Below are positions 46,693 to 56,007 of a stretch of DNA of 64,000 bases, piece by piece. A program made the translations under genes and the position numbers. Where the stretch lies: positions 1,986,606-2,050,605 of the forward strand of contig CP051234.1 in NCBI GenBank assembly GCA_017792465.1, in the 5' to 3' direction. The stretch is from Filomicrobium sp. (GTDB taxonomy: Bacteria; Pseudomonadota; Alphaproteobacteria; Rhizobiales; Hyphomicrobiaceae). The notes under the pieces are model-generated. The model saw nothing but the letters and a program-made list of their open reading frames with translations, made no database searches and was not told the origin of the DNA. Positions within the stretch are counted from its first letter, which is position 1. The number at the start of each line of letters is the position of its first letter.

Positions 46693-47280
46693 ATGTATGT
46701 AATTGGCCTAGAAGGTGCTTGCTGCAGTGGCAAGTCTACAATGAGTATTGCGCTCCGGAAACATTTTGGGGCAGACGTAGCTTTTATTACGCCAGATTAC
46801 TCGGATCTAACGGAGCCACAGAGTCGTCCCACAACCCTTGCCAAGACATTTGACGAAGCTGTAACCAGTTTCGAATTCTACCTAAATATAGAGCGACAAC
46901 GATTGGAACAGGTAAGATCCTGGCATGGTAGCATTGTCATCGTTGATAGAACATATCATACACTGCTTGCCCATGCTTATGCAGTTGATTCTATTTCAAA
47001 CATCGAATCGTTCGAAGATCTAAAGAGGCTGTCAGATGGCGCGCCGCGAGTGGAACCGAATCAAATTATCTACCTTGACGCGCCTCGCAGTATTTTGATT
47101 GATCGTGCAAAGCTTCGGTCTCCCGACCTGCCGCTCGTATTCCATCACGAGGTCTATCTCGAAACAACACAGCACTATTTCAAAAACATGATCAAAGATG
47201 TCACGCCCATTGTTGTTGATTCGTCTGCATCACCAGACCGCACAGTAGCCTCCGCTATAAAGTACTTTAAGGTCAAATGA
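46693..47280 (+). CDS. P-loop nucleotide/nucleoside kinase-like protein
   Basis: 195 residues from ATG 46693 (an in-frame start at 46639 is possible). Walker A is GACCSGKS near 8-15, followed by a thymidylate-kinase-like body with the Asp-Arg motif VIVDRTYHTLL, IYLDAP and a lid-like Arg/Lys segment (DRAKLRSPDLP). It should phosphorylate a nucleotide, nucleoside or small sugar-like substrate. Its TGA overlaps the ATG of the glycosyltransferase gene, so they work together. AT-rich relative to the host. First gene of a putative biosynthetic island. Confidence 0.78.
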   Translation: MYVIGLEGACCSGKSTMSIALRKHFGADVAFITPDYSDLTEPQSRPTTLAKTFDEAVTSFEFYLNIERQRLEQVRSWHGSIVIVDRTYHTLLAHAYAVDSISNIESFEDLKRLSDGAPRVEPNQIIYLDAPRSILIDRAKLRSPDLPLVFHHEVYLETTQHYFKNMIKDVTPIVVDSSASPDRTVASAIKYFKVK

Positions 47281-48629
47281 GTTTAATAAATTTCATCGCC
47301 GTTCTTCTATGTGCCGCTATCCTTCTGAAAATTGTGGCTGATATTATCGCCTTTGAATTGTCGACCAGACATATTCTTTCTGCTCCCCAGATTGAGCAGG
47401 ATGATGTGGAGGCCTGGGCCACAGGTTCGAGGCGACTCCACATAGTGATACCGCTATTGAATGAGCAGAATCGGTTCGACGAGCTTGCAGCCCAGTTTCA
47501 GAGGATACTTGAAGAATACCCGTACACCACTCTGAACTTTGTGACTACGGCGCGAGAGCTAATAGCGGACCAAGACAATAAAATTACAACGATGGGTCTC
47601 ATTGATCGGTTTATATTTGTTCAAGAGGCAAAATTCCGTGAACGTATACGGAGAATGCATTATCCAAATGTGAATCAAACAATAGTAGAACAGTTGAACT
47701 ACGGCTTGCGTGTTGTTCTTAAACAATCCGGAGATCGCGACTTTGTCCTATTCTACAATGCAGATAGTGTAATTAGTCCCGATGATATTGGTCTTTTTGC
47801 GCGCGAGATCTGCGACCACCAGCCGGCCGCGATCCAGCAGTCGGCTCTGTTCCTAAATAACTTCGAAGCCTTGATTAACAATGGTCAATTTATTTGTGCT
47901 GCTGACGCCATTTTTCAATCTCGCTGGACATTATACCGGGAAATCCCTCGTTACCTTTTCTCTTCACATAACTCGCTGGGGATACCTATTTCTATTCGCC
48001 GCTTGGTGTTCCAGCATTGCACGACGCATGGCTTAGCAGTGAATGTGAAGGTAATGCGCAAACTAGGCGGGTTTCCTGTGACCAGGTTTGGACTCGAGGA
48101 TTCGGCAGTTGGATTTGCGCTAGGGGTGCGCCATTTGCAGATCCGCTCACTATCAAGCCTTGAGAATGCCGATGCCGCCACCAACGTTCGTTCTTTGATA
48201 ATGCAGAAGTCGACTTGGGTAAGAGCTGCTTGGGGGACAATTGAGTATTACTTCGACGCCATAAGATCGCAAGCGAACCAATTGACGGCTTTCGCATTCT
48301 TGCTGCAAGGCGTCTACATGAGTCTGAAGTGGTCCCTGGGAATCCCCCTGTTCATTGTGGCTCTCGTATGGGCTGATTCGACAACGCGAACAGTATTGAT
48401 TATCGGTTACTTGGGAATGGCATACATTCCTTATCTACAAATCTACTTTCTTTGGCGAAAACTTCCCCAAGATACTTTTCCGATTGTCAGCCTGGGGGAA
48501 TATTTAAGGGTAGCTCCGGCGATGTTAGGTGCTCCGTTTGTACACGGCACTGTTGGGCTGTTGGGACTTGTAAGGCTAATAAAACAAGTAGTCCTAAGGG
48601 AGAGCTTTAAACAGATCAAGACAAAGTGA
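47277..48629 (+). CDS. Membrane glycosyltransferase, family GT2-like
   Basis: 450 residues. An N-terminal membrane helix (about 3-25) is followed by a GT-A catalytic domain: HIVIPLLNEQNRF (about 58), the metal-binding DxD-like FYNADS (about 160), and the acceptor motif TRFGLEDSAVGFALG (about 270). Several C-terminal hydrophobic helices (about 345-430) anchor it. It transfers a sugar from a nucleotide donor to a lipid or membrane-near acceptor. Coupled to the kinase gene by ATGA overlap. Confidence 0.85.
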   Translation: MSLINFIAVLLCAAILLKIVADIIAFELSTRHILSAPQIEQDDVEAWATGSRRLHIVIPLLNEQNRFDELAAQFQRILEEYPYTTLNFVTTARELIADQDNKITTMGLIDRFIFVQEAKFRERIRRMHYPNVNQTIVEQLNYGLRVVLKQSGDRDFVLFYNADSVISPDDIGLFAREICDHQPAAIQQSALFLNNFEALINNGQFICAADAIFQSRWTLYREIPRYLFSSHNSLGIPISIRRLVFQHCTTHGLAVNVKVMRKLGGFPVTRFGLEDSAVGFALGVRHLQIRSLSSLENADAATNVRSLIMQKSTWVRAAWGTIEYYFDAIRSQANQLTAFAFLLQGVYMSLKWSLGIPLFIVALVWADSTTRTVLIIGYLGMAYIPYLQIYFLWRKLPQDTFPIVSLGEYLRVAPAMLGAPFVHGTVGLLGLVRLIKQVVLRESFKQIKTK

Positions 48630-48736
48630 AGATTTGTCTTGTGTGAATTGAATGTGGACATTTGAGAGTTCCTGATTGAGAGAGAGAGGCAAGTCTGGCA
48701 ACCTCGAAAAGTTTAAAGCCTTTGGCGAGCAACTCC

Positions 48737-49417
48737 ATGAAACTTAAGCAGTCAGATAAAAAATCTCAGACTCTACTTCCTTTACTCAGTAAGGTGGTTT
48801 TTGTCGATTGGCATGGCGTGTTAAGCGATACGCCATTTTGGCATTCAATGCGCCACAAGCGTCTTGGGCCAGGTTTTAATTTTGCTGAGAAAATTTCTGA
48901 AGAGCTTTTTGTCAACAGAGCAGACTTAGTTGCGGATTGGATGAGAGGCAAAGCATCGTCCGATGATGTAGTCACTGCGATGCGAAACGGTTTATCGCAA
49001 GAGGGACAAGTTATTGAAATCGATTTGCTAGAAAAACTTAAGCGGGACTGCAAGTTTATGAATTATGATCGCGGCCTACTTGGAAAATTGCAGACCATTC
49101 GCAGCTCCGCCTACTTGACACTTGCTACAGACAACATGGATTGCTTTGTAGAGGCGTTACCGAAGAGACCATCTTTATACCGTCATTTCGATTTTGTGCT
49201 AAGTTCATCAGAACTTGGTGTTCTAAAGAAAGAAAGTGTAGAAACTTTTTTTGGAGACTGGCTTCATGCTCATGGCCTAAGTTACTCGCAAGCGCTTTTG
49301 ATTGACGACAGAAATGACAATTGCGACGCATTTCGGTCGGCCGGAGGGCATGCAACTGTTTACTCTGGCTGGGAGTCGATTCGACGAGATCTTACGTTGT
49401 TCCTAAATCTCGACTAG
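48737..49417 (+). CDS. HAD-like phosphatase
   Basis: 226 residues from ATG 48737 (TTG 48722 is in frame). HAD motif I is VFVDWHGVLSD with Asp nucleophile and His in place of the usual second Asp; motif II is in LTLATDNMD, the lysine in GVLKKESVE, and motif IV is LLIDDRNDNCDAF. It should remove phosphate from a sugar or nucleotide intermediate. Its 3' end overlaps by 26 bases the convergent HD-domain gene, a compact arrangement within the island. Confidence 0.82.
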   Translation: MKLKQSDKKSQTLLPLLSKVVFVDWHGVLSDTPFWHSMRHKRLGPGFNFAEKISEELFVNRADLVADWMRGKASSDDVVTAMRNGLSQEGQVIEIDLLEKLKRDCKFMNYDRGLLGKLQTIRSSAYLTLATDNMDCFVEALPKRPSLYRHFDFVLSSSELGVLKKESVETFFGDWLHAHGLSYSQALLIDDRNDNCDAFRSAGGHATVYSGWESIRRDLTLFLNLD

Positions 49418-50171
49418 GCTCTGGTATGGGTTCAAGAAGATTGGACACGCGCCTGCGGAACTGATCTAACTTTACCGACGTGACGCTGAGTGTACAGTCG
49501 TGCATCAACTTTAGCATCACATCCAATTGTTTTGTGGCGGCTATTTTTGTGCATTTGAAATGCATAAGAGCAGGAAGTCGAATAATTTTTTCAAAAAAGT
49601 GGTCCAGCATGTATTGAGTTGGTTCTAACTGTCGATTTAGCGCTAGAGGGTCAACTGGATGGCAAGCCAGTGACCCAATTTGCCCGGACACGTAAAACAG
49701 TCTTGAAAAACCTACGATTCCAAGCGCATCTAACTTGTCTGCATCGCTTATTATTCTGCCCTCGATACTTGTTGGCTTTAAGTTTGCGGAAAAGCTATGG
49801 CTTTTTATTGCATCGGCTACAATAGAGCACTGCTTCTTCGTGAAACCAAGCTCCAGGAGTAATGGGGCTACTGCCTCCGCACTTTGCTTTGCGGCGTGTG
49901 CTCGAAATTCTGAGTTCTTGGGAAACTGTATAAAGTCGTGTAAGTAAGAGGCAGCAGCTAAGATTCGTGAATCTGTTGTCTTCAAGGATTCTTCGTGTAC
50001 GATCCAAATCGAAGTGTTGAACACCCTCCGAAAGTGTCCAAGATCGTGGGCGCCATCAGTGCTCCCGGAGAGGACTATGTTTTCAAGGCGCTCGATTAGT
50101 AGTTCATTGTCGTCAATTGTTGCGAGCATGTACGTCGGGCTTCCTATTTGTGGATTGCTCGTCAGAAACAT
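49392..50171 (-). CDS. HD-domain phosphohydrolase
   Basis: 259 residues from ATG 50171; ATG 50129 is an alternative start. HD-superfamily metal ligands are visible: GAHDLGHFRRV, then ASYLHDFIQFP (His-Asp) and ISDADKLDALG (Asp). This pattern matches the YedJ-type uncharacterised hydrolases that act on phosphate esters of nucleotides or similar compounds. It faces the HAD gene, overlapping it at the 3' end, and diverges from the deacetylase gene. Substrate unknown. Confidence 0.85.
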   Translation of the reverse strand: MFLTSNPQIGSPTYMLATIDDNELLIERLENIVLSGSTDGAHDLGHFRRVFNTSIWIVHEESLKTTDSRILAAASYLHDFIQFPKNSEFRAHAAKQSAEAVAPLLLELGFTKKQCSIVADAIKSHSFSANLKPTSIEGRIISDADKLDALGIVGFSRLFYVSGQIGSLACHPVDPLALNRQLEPTQYMLDHFFEKIIRLPALMHFKCTKIAATKQLDVMLKLMHDCTLSVTSVKLDQFRRRVSNLLEPIPEPSRDLGTT

Positions 50172-50273
50172 GGAGCGAGAATCAACCAGTATCGATTAAC
50201 TATATAATGGATTTTAGGCATATTGAAGAATGGATTTGTCGATTAGATTAAGCAACCGAATTATCTTGTTGAT

Positions 50274-51037
50274 TTGTTTGGGGCGACAAAATTGCACATA
50301 TTGGTAGTGTCTCCGCATTTAGACGACGCCTGCTTCTCGATCGGCGGTTTACTTGCGCGATTGACATGCGAGAAGACGATTTGTAACGTTTTCAGCTTGA
50401 CCAATTACTCGAAGACTGTGTCGCCTTCGTTAGGAACTGACCGAATAGCTTCCGTTAGCCGTCAGCGTAGAGGAGAGGATGTGAAATTCGCAAGGTTGAT
50501 TGGTGCGACACAAGTAAACCTAGACCTCCAAGACGCTATCGTTCATTCAACAGACCCATTTAGCCAGACAAACCTGTCAATGCAAAGAATACAGGCCGTA
50601 GAGAGAGCAATCCTTAGGCAACTGAGCACACCAGTCCGTCACGTGGATTTTATTTTTGCTCCACTGGGTATAGGAAAACATGCGGATCATGTGGTGGCGA
50701 ATCTGGCCATCCGGAACTTGATAAAAAAAAACTCCGCGTAGGTGTGGCCTATTATGCAGATTTACCTTATGCGCACAGGCATTCGCTTCAAGATCTGGTG
50801 CTTGTCGTAGGTAGGGCTTTTCCAAATTGCGTTTACCGGAATCTTCTGAATGTCATGACGCGAAGAAATCTCGACGCGAAAATTCGAATGGCAAAACTAT
50901 ATCAGAGCCAGATATCAAGATCCGATTGTGACTTGAGGCGGAGATTGTGCATAAATGATAAGTCAGCTAAGTGCGAAGCGGTTTTCGGGCCGTATACGAC
51001 CCTAAAAAGATTGGAGCTAGTTCTTGCTCGGACTTAA
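50274..51037 (+). pseudogene. PIG-L family deacetylase split by a frameshift in an A9 run
   Basis: Part one (from an in-frame TTG at 50274 to TAG 50741) has the zinc motif SPHLDDACFSIGG and the distal HADHVV, typical of LmbE/PIG-L enzymes that remove acetyl groups from N-acetylglucosamine-type sugars. The frame fails at a run of nine A (50723-50731): after Leu-Ile-Lys-Lys it meets TAG, whereas one more A gives Leu-Arg-Val-Gly-Val-Ala-Tyr-Tyr-Ala-Asp and runs on to 51037. Either one A is lost (mutation or read error) or transcriptional slippage or -1 frameshifting makes the whole protein. It converges with the GT4 gene (21-base overlap). The true start is uncertain. Confidence 0.8.
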
Positions 51038-52093
51038 GATACCTTGATCAATCAAGCGCGTCGCCGGGTCTTTTGCGAACTGCGAGTAATGTTCAACGAG
51101 ACCTTTGCGATGAGTTTCTGTAATCGGGTTATCCAAAAGGTTTTTCAGAGCTTCAGCCCAGGCCTCGGTATCTTTAGCCACGATTGAGCGAGGGTCTGCC
51201 ACCGTCTCTGGAAGTCCACCTGAATCGGATACTAGACTCGGCACGCCGTGAAGCCCAGCTTCCACTACCACTCGCCCGAAACCTTCTGGGGCCAAACTAG
51301 GCACCAGAAGCACAAGAGTCTGCGACCAAACATGGCTCATGGATTGTTGCTGAGGTAGAATTCTCAAATTCGGAGGTGGATTGCCGTGCAGTTCTTGGTT
51401 AGGGAACCAGGCCTCTACGGCTAAGAACTTCAGTCTTGGAAATTTTTCACATAGCTCAACTAGTGTAGAGAGCCCCTTCGACGGAATTGGGTTGACCATT
51501 GTAACGTAGTTTCTAGGGCCATCGAAGATGAATTGTCGAGGTAGAATAAAGGGTGGATAGAACAAATAACTCTTTGCACCAAACTCTTGGTGAAGAAACT
51601 GCTTTACGTATTTGGAAGTTGCCAAGATGCGGTTCGGATTACTCATCAGCACGTTAGTTGACCTCGCTGAAACTGAGTGAACCCACGCTATAGCAAGCGC
51701 GTCGTTGCATTTTGCGCACTCAACCAGAGGTCCGGAGTCTTCGAAAGCGGTTATCAATGTCTTCTTTGAGCAGGAGCTCTTTCTGAGCACCTCGTTTGTT
51801 ACTGGCACTATACGGGATTGGCTGGTAGCCACGCACCTGACACCATTCCAGTTGTAAATTACTTCATTTGGTCGCTCGACGACATCCGTAGTGTCTGCTG
51901 CTACTTTTATAGCGTGCAATAATTCTTTTTCGCTTTGGGCCCATTCGCCTTCTGGTGCAATCAGAGTTCCGATGAAGTGTACTCTAAACCCCTGACGAGC
52001 TAGGCTTTGGGCGAGCAGCCTCATAGAGACCTCTGCTCCACCTAAAAACATTGGCGGAGGCAAACGCCTCCACGACATGATAACGTCAGTCAT
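51017..52093 (-). CDS. Glycosyltransferase, family GT4-like
   Basis: 358 residues from ATG 52093; the start could instead be 52078. The N-terminal domain has the GGAEVSMRLLAQSLARQG motif of GT-B enzymes. The C-terminal domain has the strand RNYVTMVNPIPSKGLSTLVE, then PSLAPEGFGRVVVEAGLHGVP with the two glutamates that bind the nucleotide sugar. GT4 enzymes paired with a PIG-L deacetylase are known in mycothiol, bacillithiol and aminoglycoside pathways, where a GlcNAc-type sugar is added and then deacetylated. Co-oriented with the RHH-like gene upstream. Confidence 0.88.
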   Translation of the reverse strand: MTDVIMSWRRLPPPMFLGGAEVSMRLLAQSLARQGFRVHFIGTLIAPEGEWAQSEKELLHAIKVAADTTDVVERPNEVIYNWNGVRCVATSQSRIVPVTNEVLRKSSCSKKTLITAFEDSGPLVECAKCNDALAIAWVHSVSARSTNVLMSNPNRILATSKYVKQFLHQEFGAKSYLFYPPFILPRQFIFDGPRNYVTMVNPIPSKGLSTLVELCEKFPRLKFLAVEAWFPNQELHGNPPPNLRILPQQQSMSHVWSQTLVLLVPSLAPEGFGRVVVEAGLHGVPSLVSDSGGLPETVADPRSIVAKDTEAWAEALKNLLDNPITETHRKGLVEHYSQFAKDPATRLIDQGILSPSKN

Positions 52094-52153
52094 CTCCAGA
52101 ACTTTTCGGCAGAAACAACACAATACAGAAAAAACGAGAGAGTCTAGAAAAAT

Positions 52154-52825
52154 TCATTGTCCCATCTGATGTTGGCGTTGGGACTGAATTACTATAAGGT
52201 CTCGGACGAGGTGGTTAATGCTGCCTGATTTAGTTGCGTAAGCAATTTCGGCGATTCGACTTGCATCACTAGCAGCTAAACTCAGCTCAAGAGTTCTGGA
52301 GCTGCTTTGAATTCCTTCGTCTTGATTGCTGATCAATTCTGTATGATTTCGGATACTTTCTAGCCATGAATTAAGCTGTGATGGATCGCTTTGCAAGGGC
52401 AATTCTCGAAGCACCAAGTCTGCTATATAAGCGCTTAAACTAATACCTTTCTGTCGGGACTGCCTGATTAAATCTGTTCTAAGCGCGTCAGAAACTTCGA
52501 TTTGGAATTCCAATTTCTTATTAATTGCAACAGGGACCTCTTTCAATGACGAGACAATTTCGGATAATTCAGCCTCGCCTTTATCAAGAACAGCCGTTTC
52601 GAGTCGGGATAAATAATTGTCATACGCTTCATCCGCAAATTCACCATAACCAGTTATTGGAATGGTATTCAGCTCAGTCCCCTCAAGTTGCCGAATAATA
52701 TGTGTTCCTGTCGAGGCATGAAAAAACTTGTCAAACCGTACGCTAGCAAGATCAACTACAGCCCGCCTCAGCAACCCAAGCTGCGAACTGTCTGCGCTAT
52801 TATCAATTAGCCGGACGCTGTCCAT
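52154..52825 (-). CDS. Unrecognised protein with a ribbon-helix-helix-like segment
   Basis: 223 residues. A region near 103-145 (KLEFQIEVSDALRTDLIRQ then GISLSAYIADLVLREL) resembles a ribbon-helix-helix DNA-binding fold, suggesting a local regulator or antitoxin-like protein. A second similar pattern may occur near 180-215. The N-terminal ~100 residues are unique. AGAAG lies upstream of ATG 52825. It sits in the middle of the biosynthetic island, upstream of the GT4 gene on the same strand. Confidence 0.65.
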   Translation of the reverse strand: MDSVRLIDNSADSSQLGLLRRAVVDLASVRFDKFFHASTGTHIIRQLEGTELNTIPITGYGEFADEAYDNYLSRLETAVLDKGEAELSEIVSSLKEVPVAINKKLEFQIEVSDALRTDLIRQSRQKGISLSAYIADLVLRELPLQSDPSQLNSWLESIRNHTELISNQDEGIQSSSRTLELSLAASDASRIAEIAYATKSGSINHLVRDLIVIQSQRQHQMGQ

Positions 52826-53262
52826 CGATCTTCTTCCCCCACATCGAATTCGCGGCTAGAATCGTTACCGCAATTCGACATATCTTGCCATACAGCGAGA
52901 TGACCCTATCGACAAGTTTTGTAACTGTGACAGCCGATGGCTTTGATCTAGCAACGAATGACGCCAGATATAACAATGGGGTAAGTCGACGTCACAAGTC
53001 ATTGTATCTGCGGGCAACTCTATTGTCTATCTCGTATTTGCCGTGTATTGACCAAGTGGTTGTTTGAGCTAAACACTTCATATGTTCCGTCGATGCGCAA
53101 ATTATGTTGCGGTGCGGCAACAGCTGTTTTCTATCAGCGGTACATTCTAAACGAGAGTACGGCTAGCCGAGGGTATAAGGCTGCTGCCGTGCAGATTTGT
53201 TGGGCGATACCGACCATTTGAGGATGTGCAGGCTATAATTGCCTAGTGTGGGGTTACTAACT
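52826..53262. other. Intergenic promoter region of the oxygenase gene
   Basis: About 430 bases between divergent genes with no supported frame. A TATAAT box at 53234-53239 lies just upstream of the oxygenase; the matching -35 (around 53211) is poor. The first possible start codons come 9 and 24 bases after this box, so the transcript leader would be very short. Confidence 0.45.
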
Positions 53263-54312
53263 GTGAATTCCAGATTAGCTACCTCTCGGCTAGCTGCCCC
53301 GCTGCAGCTGCCTGAGCTTTCAGCCCGGCCTGGGACGGCCGTTGTTAGCGAAGATGCGCTTCAGAAGGCAGACTATGTTGCCGAGCAACTTCCTGTCGCC
53401 TTTCGGTCACATATGAACCTCTTGGCGATGAATATTCTATCCGCTGTTAAGTTAGAGGGAGCATTTGATCTAAATCTTGCTGCAGACAAGGTACCGACGC
53501 ACTTCACAGACACCAATTGCGATCCTGCCTGGTGGCCTGCTGCAGGAATAACAATGGCAATCTGTGATTCACTTGGCATCAACCTTTGCTCATATGCTGT
53601 TGAGAACGAAGGAGAATTATTTGTCCATCTAGTGCCTACGATAGGTGACAGCCCGCAGGCGAAAAAGTCACGTGGCGCCATGCGGGGACATACCGATGGA
53701 GTAGTATTGCCTCTTCCTTGGGAAGTTACACCCAATGACGGCCTCGCACCATCACCCGATTTGGTAATACTTGTAGGACTAAGAAATTCGCACCATGTGG
53801 CCACCCGGCTTGCGCCGATCTCTGCCGTAATACGGAAATTGGCGAAAACAACATTACATATACTGCAAGAGCCACTTTACGATATCTCCCCGCAAATTTC
53901 GTTTAGGATGCCTAGCGATCACGTGAGGGAGAGGTGCCCGGTAATCGTTCGTGACCAACATGAGGGGTATATTATTCGGTTCAGCCACGGCAATGTTTCT
54001 GCCAACTCCGCAGCGGGAGTTGCGGCAGATGTTGCCTTGGTGGATTTGAAAGACGCGATATCGACTTCATTCGAAAATGTGGTGGTAAAGCCTGGCGACA
54101 TCTTGTTTGTAAATAATCGCACAAGTTTGCACGGTCGCGAAGAAGTAATGATCGGACTCACTAAGAATAGATGGCTATTACGTTCGTATGGACTCTACTC
54201 CGAGCTGTCGCCTTATTTGATTGATGCCAAAAAAAGCAATCACATGCTTCTTCCTGCACGCAAAGATGACACTGTAGGTCACCGAGTTACTATACCTCAA
54301 CCAGATGCCTAG
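53263..54312 (+). CDS. Fe(II)/2-oxoglutarate-dependent oxygenase (TauD/clavaminate-synthase-like)
   Basis: 349 residues from GTG 53263; GTG 53248 is possible. The iron facial triad is visible: His-x-Asp in MRGHTDGVVLPL and the distal His in VNNRTSLHGREE. The 2-oxoglutarate-binding Arg is in RWLLRSYG. It should hydroxylate or desaturate a substrate such as an amino acid or amino sugar, as clavaminate synthase or VioC do in antibiotic pathways. It is the only oxidative tailoring enzyme of the island. IS5 and IS66 scraps follow directly. Confidence 0.85.
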   Translation: MNSRLATSRLAAPLQLPELSARPGTAVVSEDALQKADYVAEQLPVAFRSHMNLLAMNILSAVKLEGAFDLNLAADKVPTHFTDTNCDPAWWPAAGITMAICDSLGINLCSYAVENEGELFVHLVPTIGDSPQAKKSRGAMRGHTDGVVLPLPWEVTPNDGLAPSPDLVILVGLRNSHHVATRLAPISAVIRKLAKTTLHILQEPLYDISPQISFRMPSDHVRERCPVIVRDQHEGYIIRFSHGNVSANSAAGVAADVALVDLKDAISTSFENVVVKPGDILFVNNRTSLHGREEVMIGLTKNRWLLRSYGLYSELSPYLIDAKKSNHMLLPARKDDTVGHRVTIPQPDA

Positions 54313-54385
54313 CGCAGCAGCTTCAGGGATGTCGTGTAGTTTGTGTTGTGGCAGCAGACTCGCTTTGCAATCGCCCGGTAGTGCC

Positions 54386-54610
54386 TCAGTTAGTTGAAGA
54401 AGCGTGCCCCCCCGGATTGGTCCACTGCACGAAACTGTTGTCGCAGGCCGTAGTCCTGTACCCCTGGCGATTGCCAGCTTTGGGATGGTGCGAATAGATC
54501 AACCTGAGCAGGGTCGCCCACGGCACCACCACCTCCGAAAGAAATCGCTCGCGTTTCGTCCGCTTCTTCTTGTATTGGTGGTCAAGCGTTGCAAAGCTCA
54601 GCAGGCTCAT
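54386..54610 (-). pseudogene. IS5-family transposase N-terminal remnant
   Basis: From ATG 54610 on the minus strand about 45 residues match the start of IS5-family transposases: SLLSFATLDHQYKKKRTKRE followed by FLSEVVVPWATLLRLI and HHPKAG. The following residues lose the pattern and the frame ends at 54386. The catalytic DDE part is absent, so the element is dead. Confidence 0.72.
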
Positions 54611-54639
54611 CGTCCCGCGACCCTCAAATCAACATCGAC

Positions 54640-54766
54640 ATTGTGCTGTCAACGCTGGAGAGAATGTAGGCCAGATTGACCGATCATCTCGCCAAGCGGA
54701 TCGACGACCTCATGCCCTGGAACTGGAACGCGCCAGCTTGACCTGCGGTGTTCGCCGGATGCTTAC
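54640..54766 (+). pseudogene. IS66-family transposase C-terminal remnant and IS end
   Basis: The frame 54673-54741 reads Arg-Leu-Thr-Asp-His-Leu-Ala-Lys-Arg-Ile-Asp-Asp-Leu-Met-Pro-Trp-Asn-Trp and then stops, the characteristic C-terminus of IS66-type transposases. The sequence continues to TTCGCCGGATGCTTAC (ending 54766), which looks like the IS66 terminal repeat. The stop codon of the aminotransferase gene (54768-54770) is one base further, so this IS end abuts, and may have clipped, that gene. Confidence 0.75.
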
Positions 54767-54767
54767 C

Positions 54768-55997
54768 CTAAATCCGTTCTAAAATAGTTTCCAGGATCTC
54801 ACGCGCTGCAGCTTCTCGGATCGCTGGCAGGCGAAATCCTACCGTTGATTTGGAAATGCGGTCCGCGTTGGGGCAGGATGTGCTGAACTCGCTCAACCAG
54901 GGATAAGTTTCAAAAGCCAAACCAAGTTTGTATTTTTGCGAATCGCAAATTGCACCACCCTCATGGAAAACCCTATGGATTTCGTTTCGATCTTTTTCCG
55001 ATGCGGCAATGCATGTAAATCCATAGCTTGACGACCTGAATTCTGGATCCTCCTTTGGCCAATGCAATCCCAGATTGCCGCAGAATTTTTGATCGCAAAG
55101 ATTAAAGAGCAACTTCCGGTGCGTTATTTCATCTTTGATATACTGCAGGTTATCGAGACCAGCCCTTGCACCATAACCAGAATGCTTTAACTTTAGGAAG
55201 AGTTCGTTATTGGAAAATATTCTTCCTCCAAACTCGCGTATCTCCTGCGCTCTCTCGGCGTATGTGAGTTGTTGGCAAAGCAAATATCCTCCTTCACCTG
55301 TCTGCAACAGCTTATTGTTGTGAAGACTGCCGCATCCGATAACACCAAACGTACCTATTGGCTTGCCCAAATAGCTTGCGAATTGGGACTGGGCTATGTC
55401 CTCAACATGAAGGATTCCAAATTTATTCAGGAGCTCAACTACTTGTCGGCTGAATGGCTGTCGCCCCCACATCCCAACGGTAATCACCGCATCAATCGTT
55501 GATTCGGAAAGTTGGCTTTCTAGCGCTCGAGGATCCAACGAAAACGGGTAATCCAAGTCTACGTCGATAAAGACGGGTATGTTCTTCGATAATACAATCG
55601 GTATATAACTCATGGCGGGTGCAAGAGGTGAAATCGCTATTCTCTTCCCGCCCGCTGGGAACAGTATTTTTAGAGCAATAAAAATTGCTGTCGTTCCAGA
55701 ATTTGTTGTGACGGCATGCGGGCATAAAAAGGTGCGTGCTAGTGCTCCCTCAAACTTTTGCACTATATCGCTGCTACCGGAGAAATTGATTTCAACCATT
55801 GAATGTATACGATTCCTATTTTGGGGACAGACTACTAAATCGTTTGGCAATCGGCTGAGACTACCAGTGTACAATGGAAATTGTAAATCCCTCCCATGTT
55901 GGCTGAGGTCACCTGGTCTATGTTTGGTGCAGACGCCGCGCACTTCAATGAGATCACCCTTGGCCAGCCCCGGCAGAGATCTCTTCGTTTTCTCCAC
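54768..55997 (-). CDS. DegT/DnrJ/EryC1/StrS-type aminotransferase
   Basis: 409 residues from GTG 55997 (AAAGAG just upstream). PLP-fold features: TTNSGTTAIFIALK (about 97), HVEDIAQSQF with the ring-stacking Asp, and the PLP lysine in SLHNNKLLQTGEGGYL. Members aminate keto-sugars attached to nucleotides, or keto-cyclitols. It is 10 bases downstream of the methyltransferase gene. Its C-terminus ends one base from an IS66 terminus, so it may be slightly altered, though length is normal for the family. Confidence 0.87.
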   Translation of the reverse strand: MEKTKRSLPGLAKGDLIEVRGVCTKHRPGDLSQHGRDLQFPLYTGSLSRLPNDLVVCPQNRNRIHSMVEINFSGSSDIVQKFEGALARTFLCPHAVTTNSGTTAIFIALKILFPAGGKRIAISPLAPAMSYIPIVLSKNIPVFIDVDLDYPFSLDPRALESQLSESTIDAVITVGMWGRQPFSRQVVELLNKFGILHVEDIAQSQFASYLGKPIGTFGVIGCGSLHNNKLLQTGEGGYLLCQQLTYAERAQEIREFGGRIFSNNELFLKLKHSGYGARAGLDNLQYIKDEITHRKLLFNLCDQKFCGNLGLHWPKEDPEFRSSSYGFTCIAASEKDRNEIHRVFHEGGAICDSQKYKLGLAFETYPWLSEFSTSCPNADRISKSTVGFRLPAIREAAAREILETILERI

Positions 55998-56007
55998 CTC
56001 TTTTATT

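Noticed and set aside
46560-46853. Plus-strand frame with a hydrophobic N-terminus before the kinase.
   Set aside because: It overlaps the kinase P-loop region in another frame and its second half is the shadow of the kinase.
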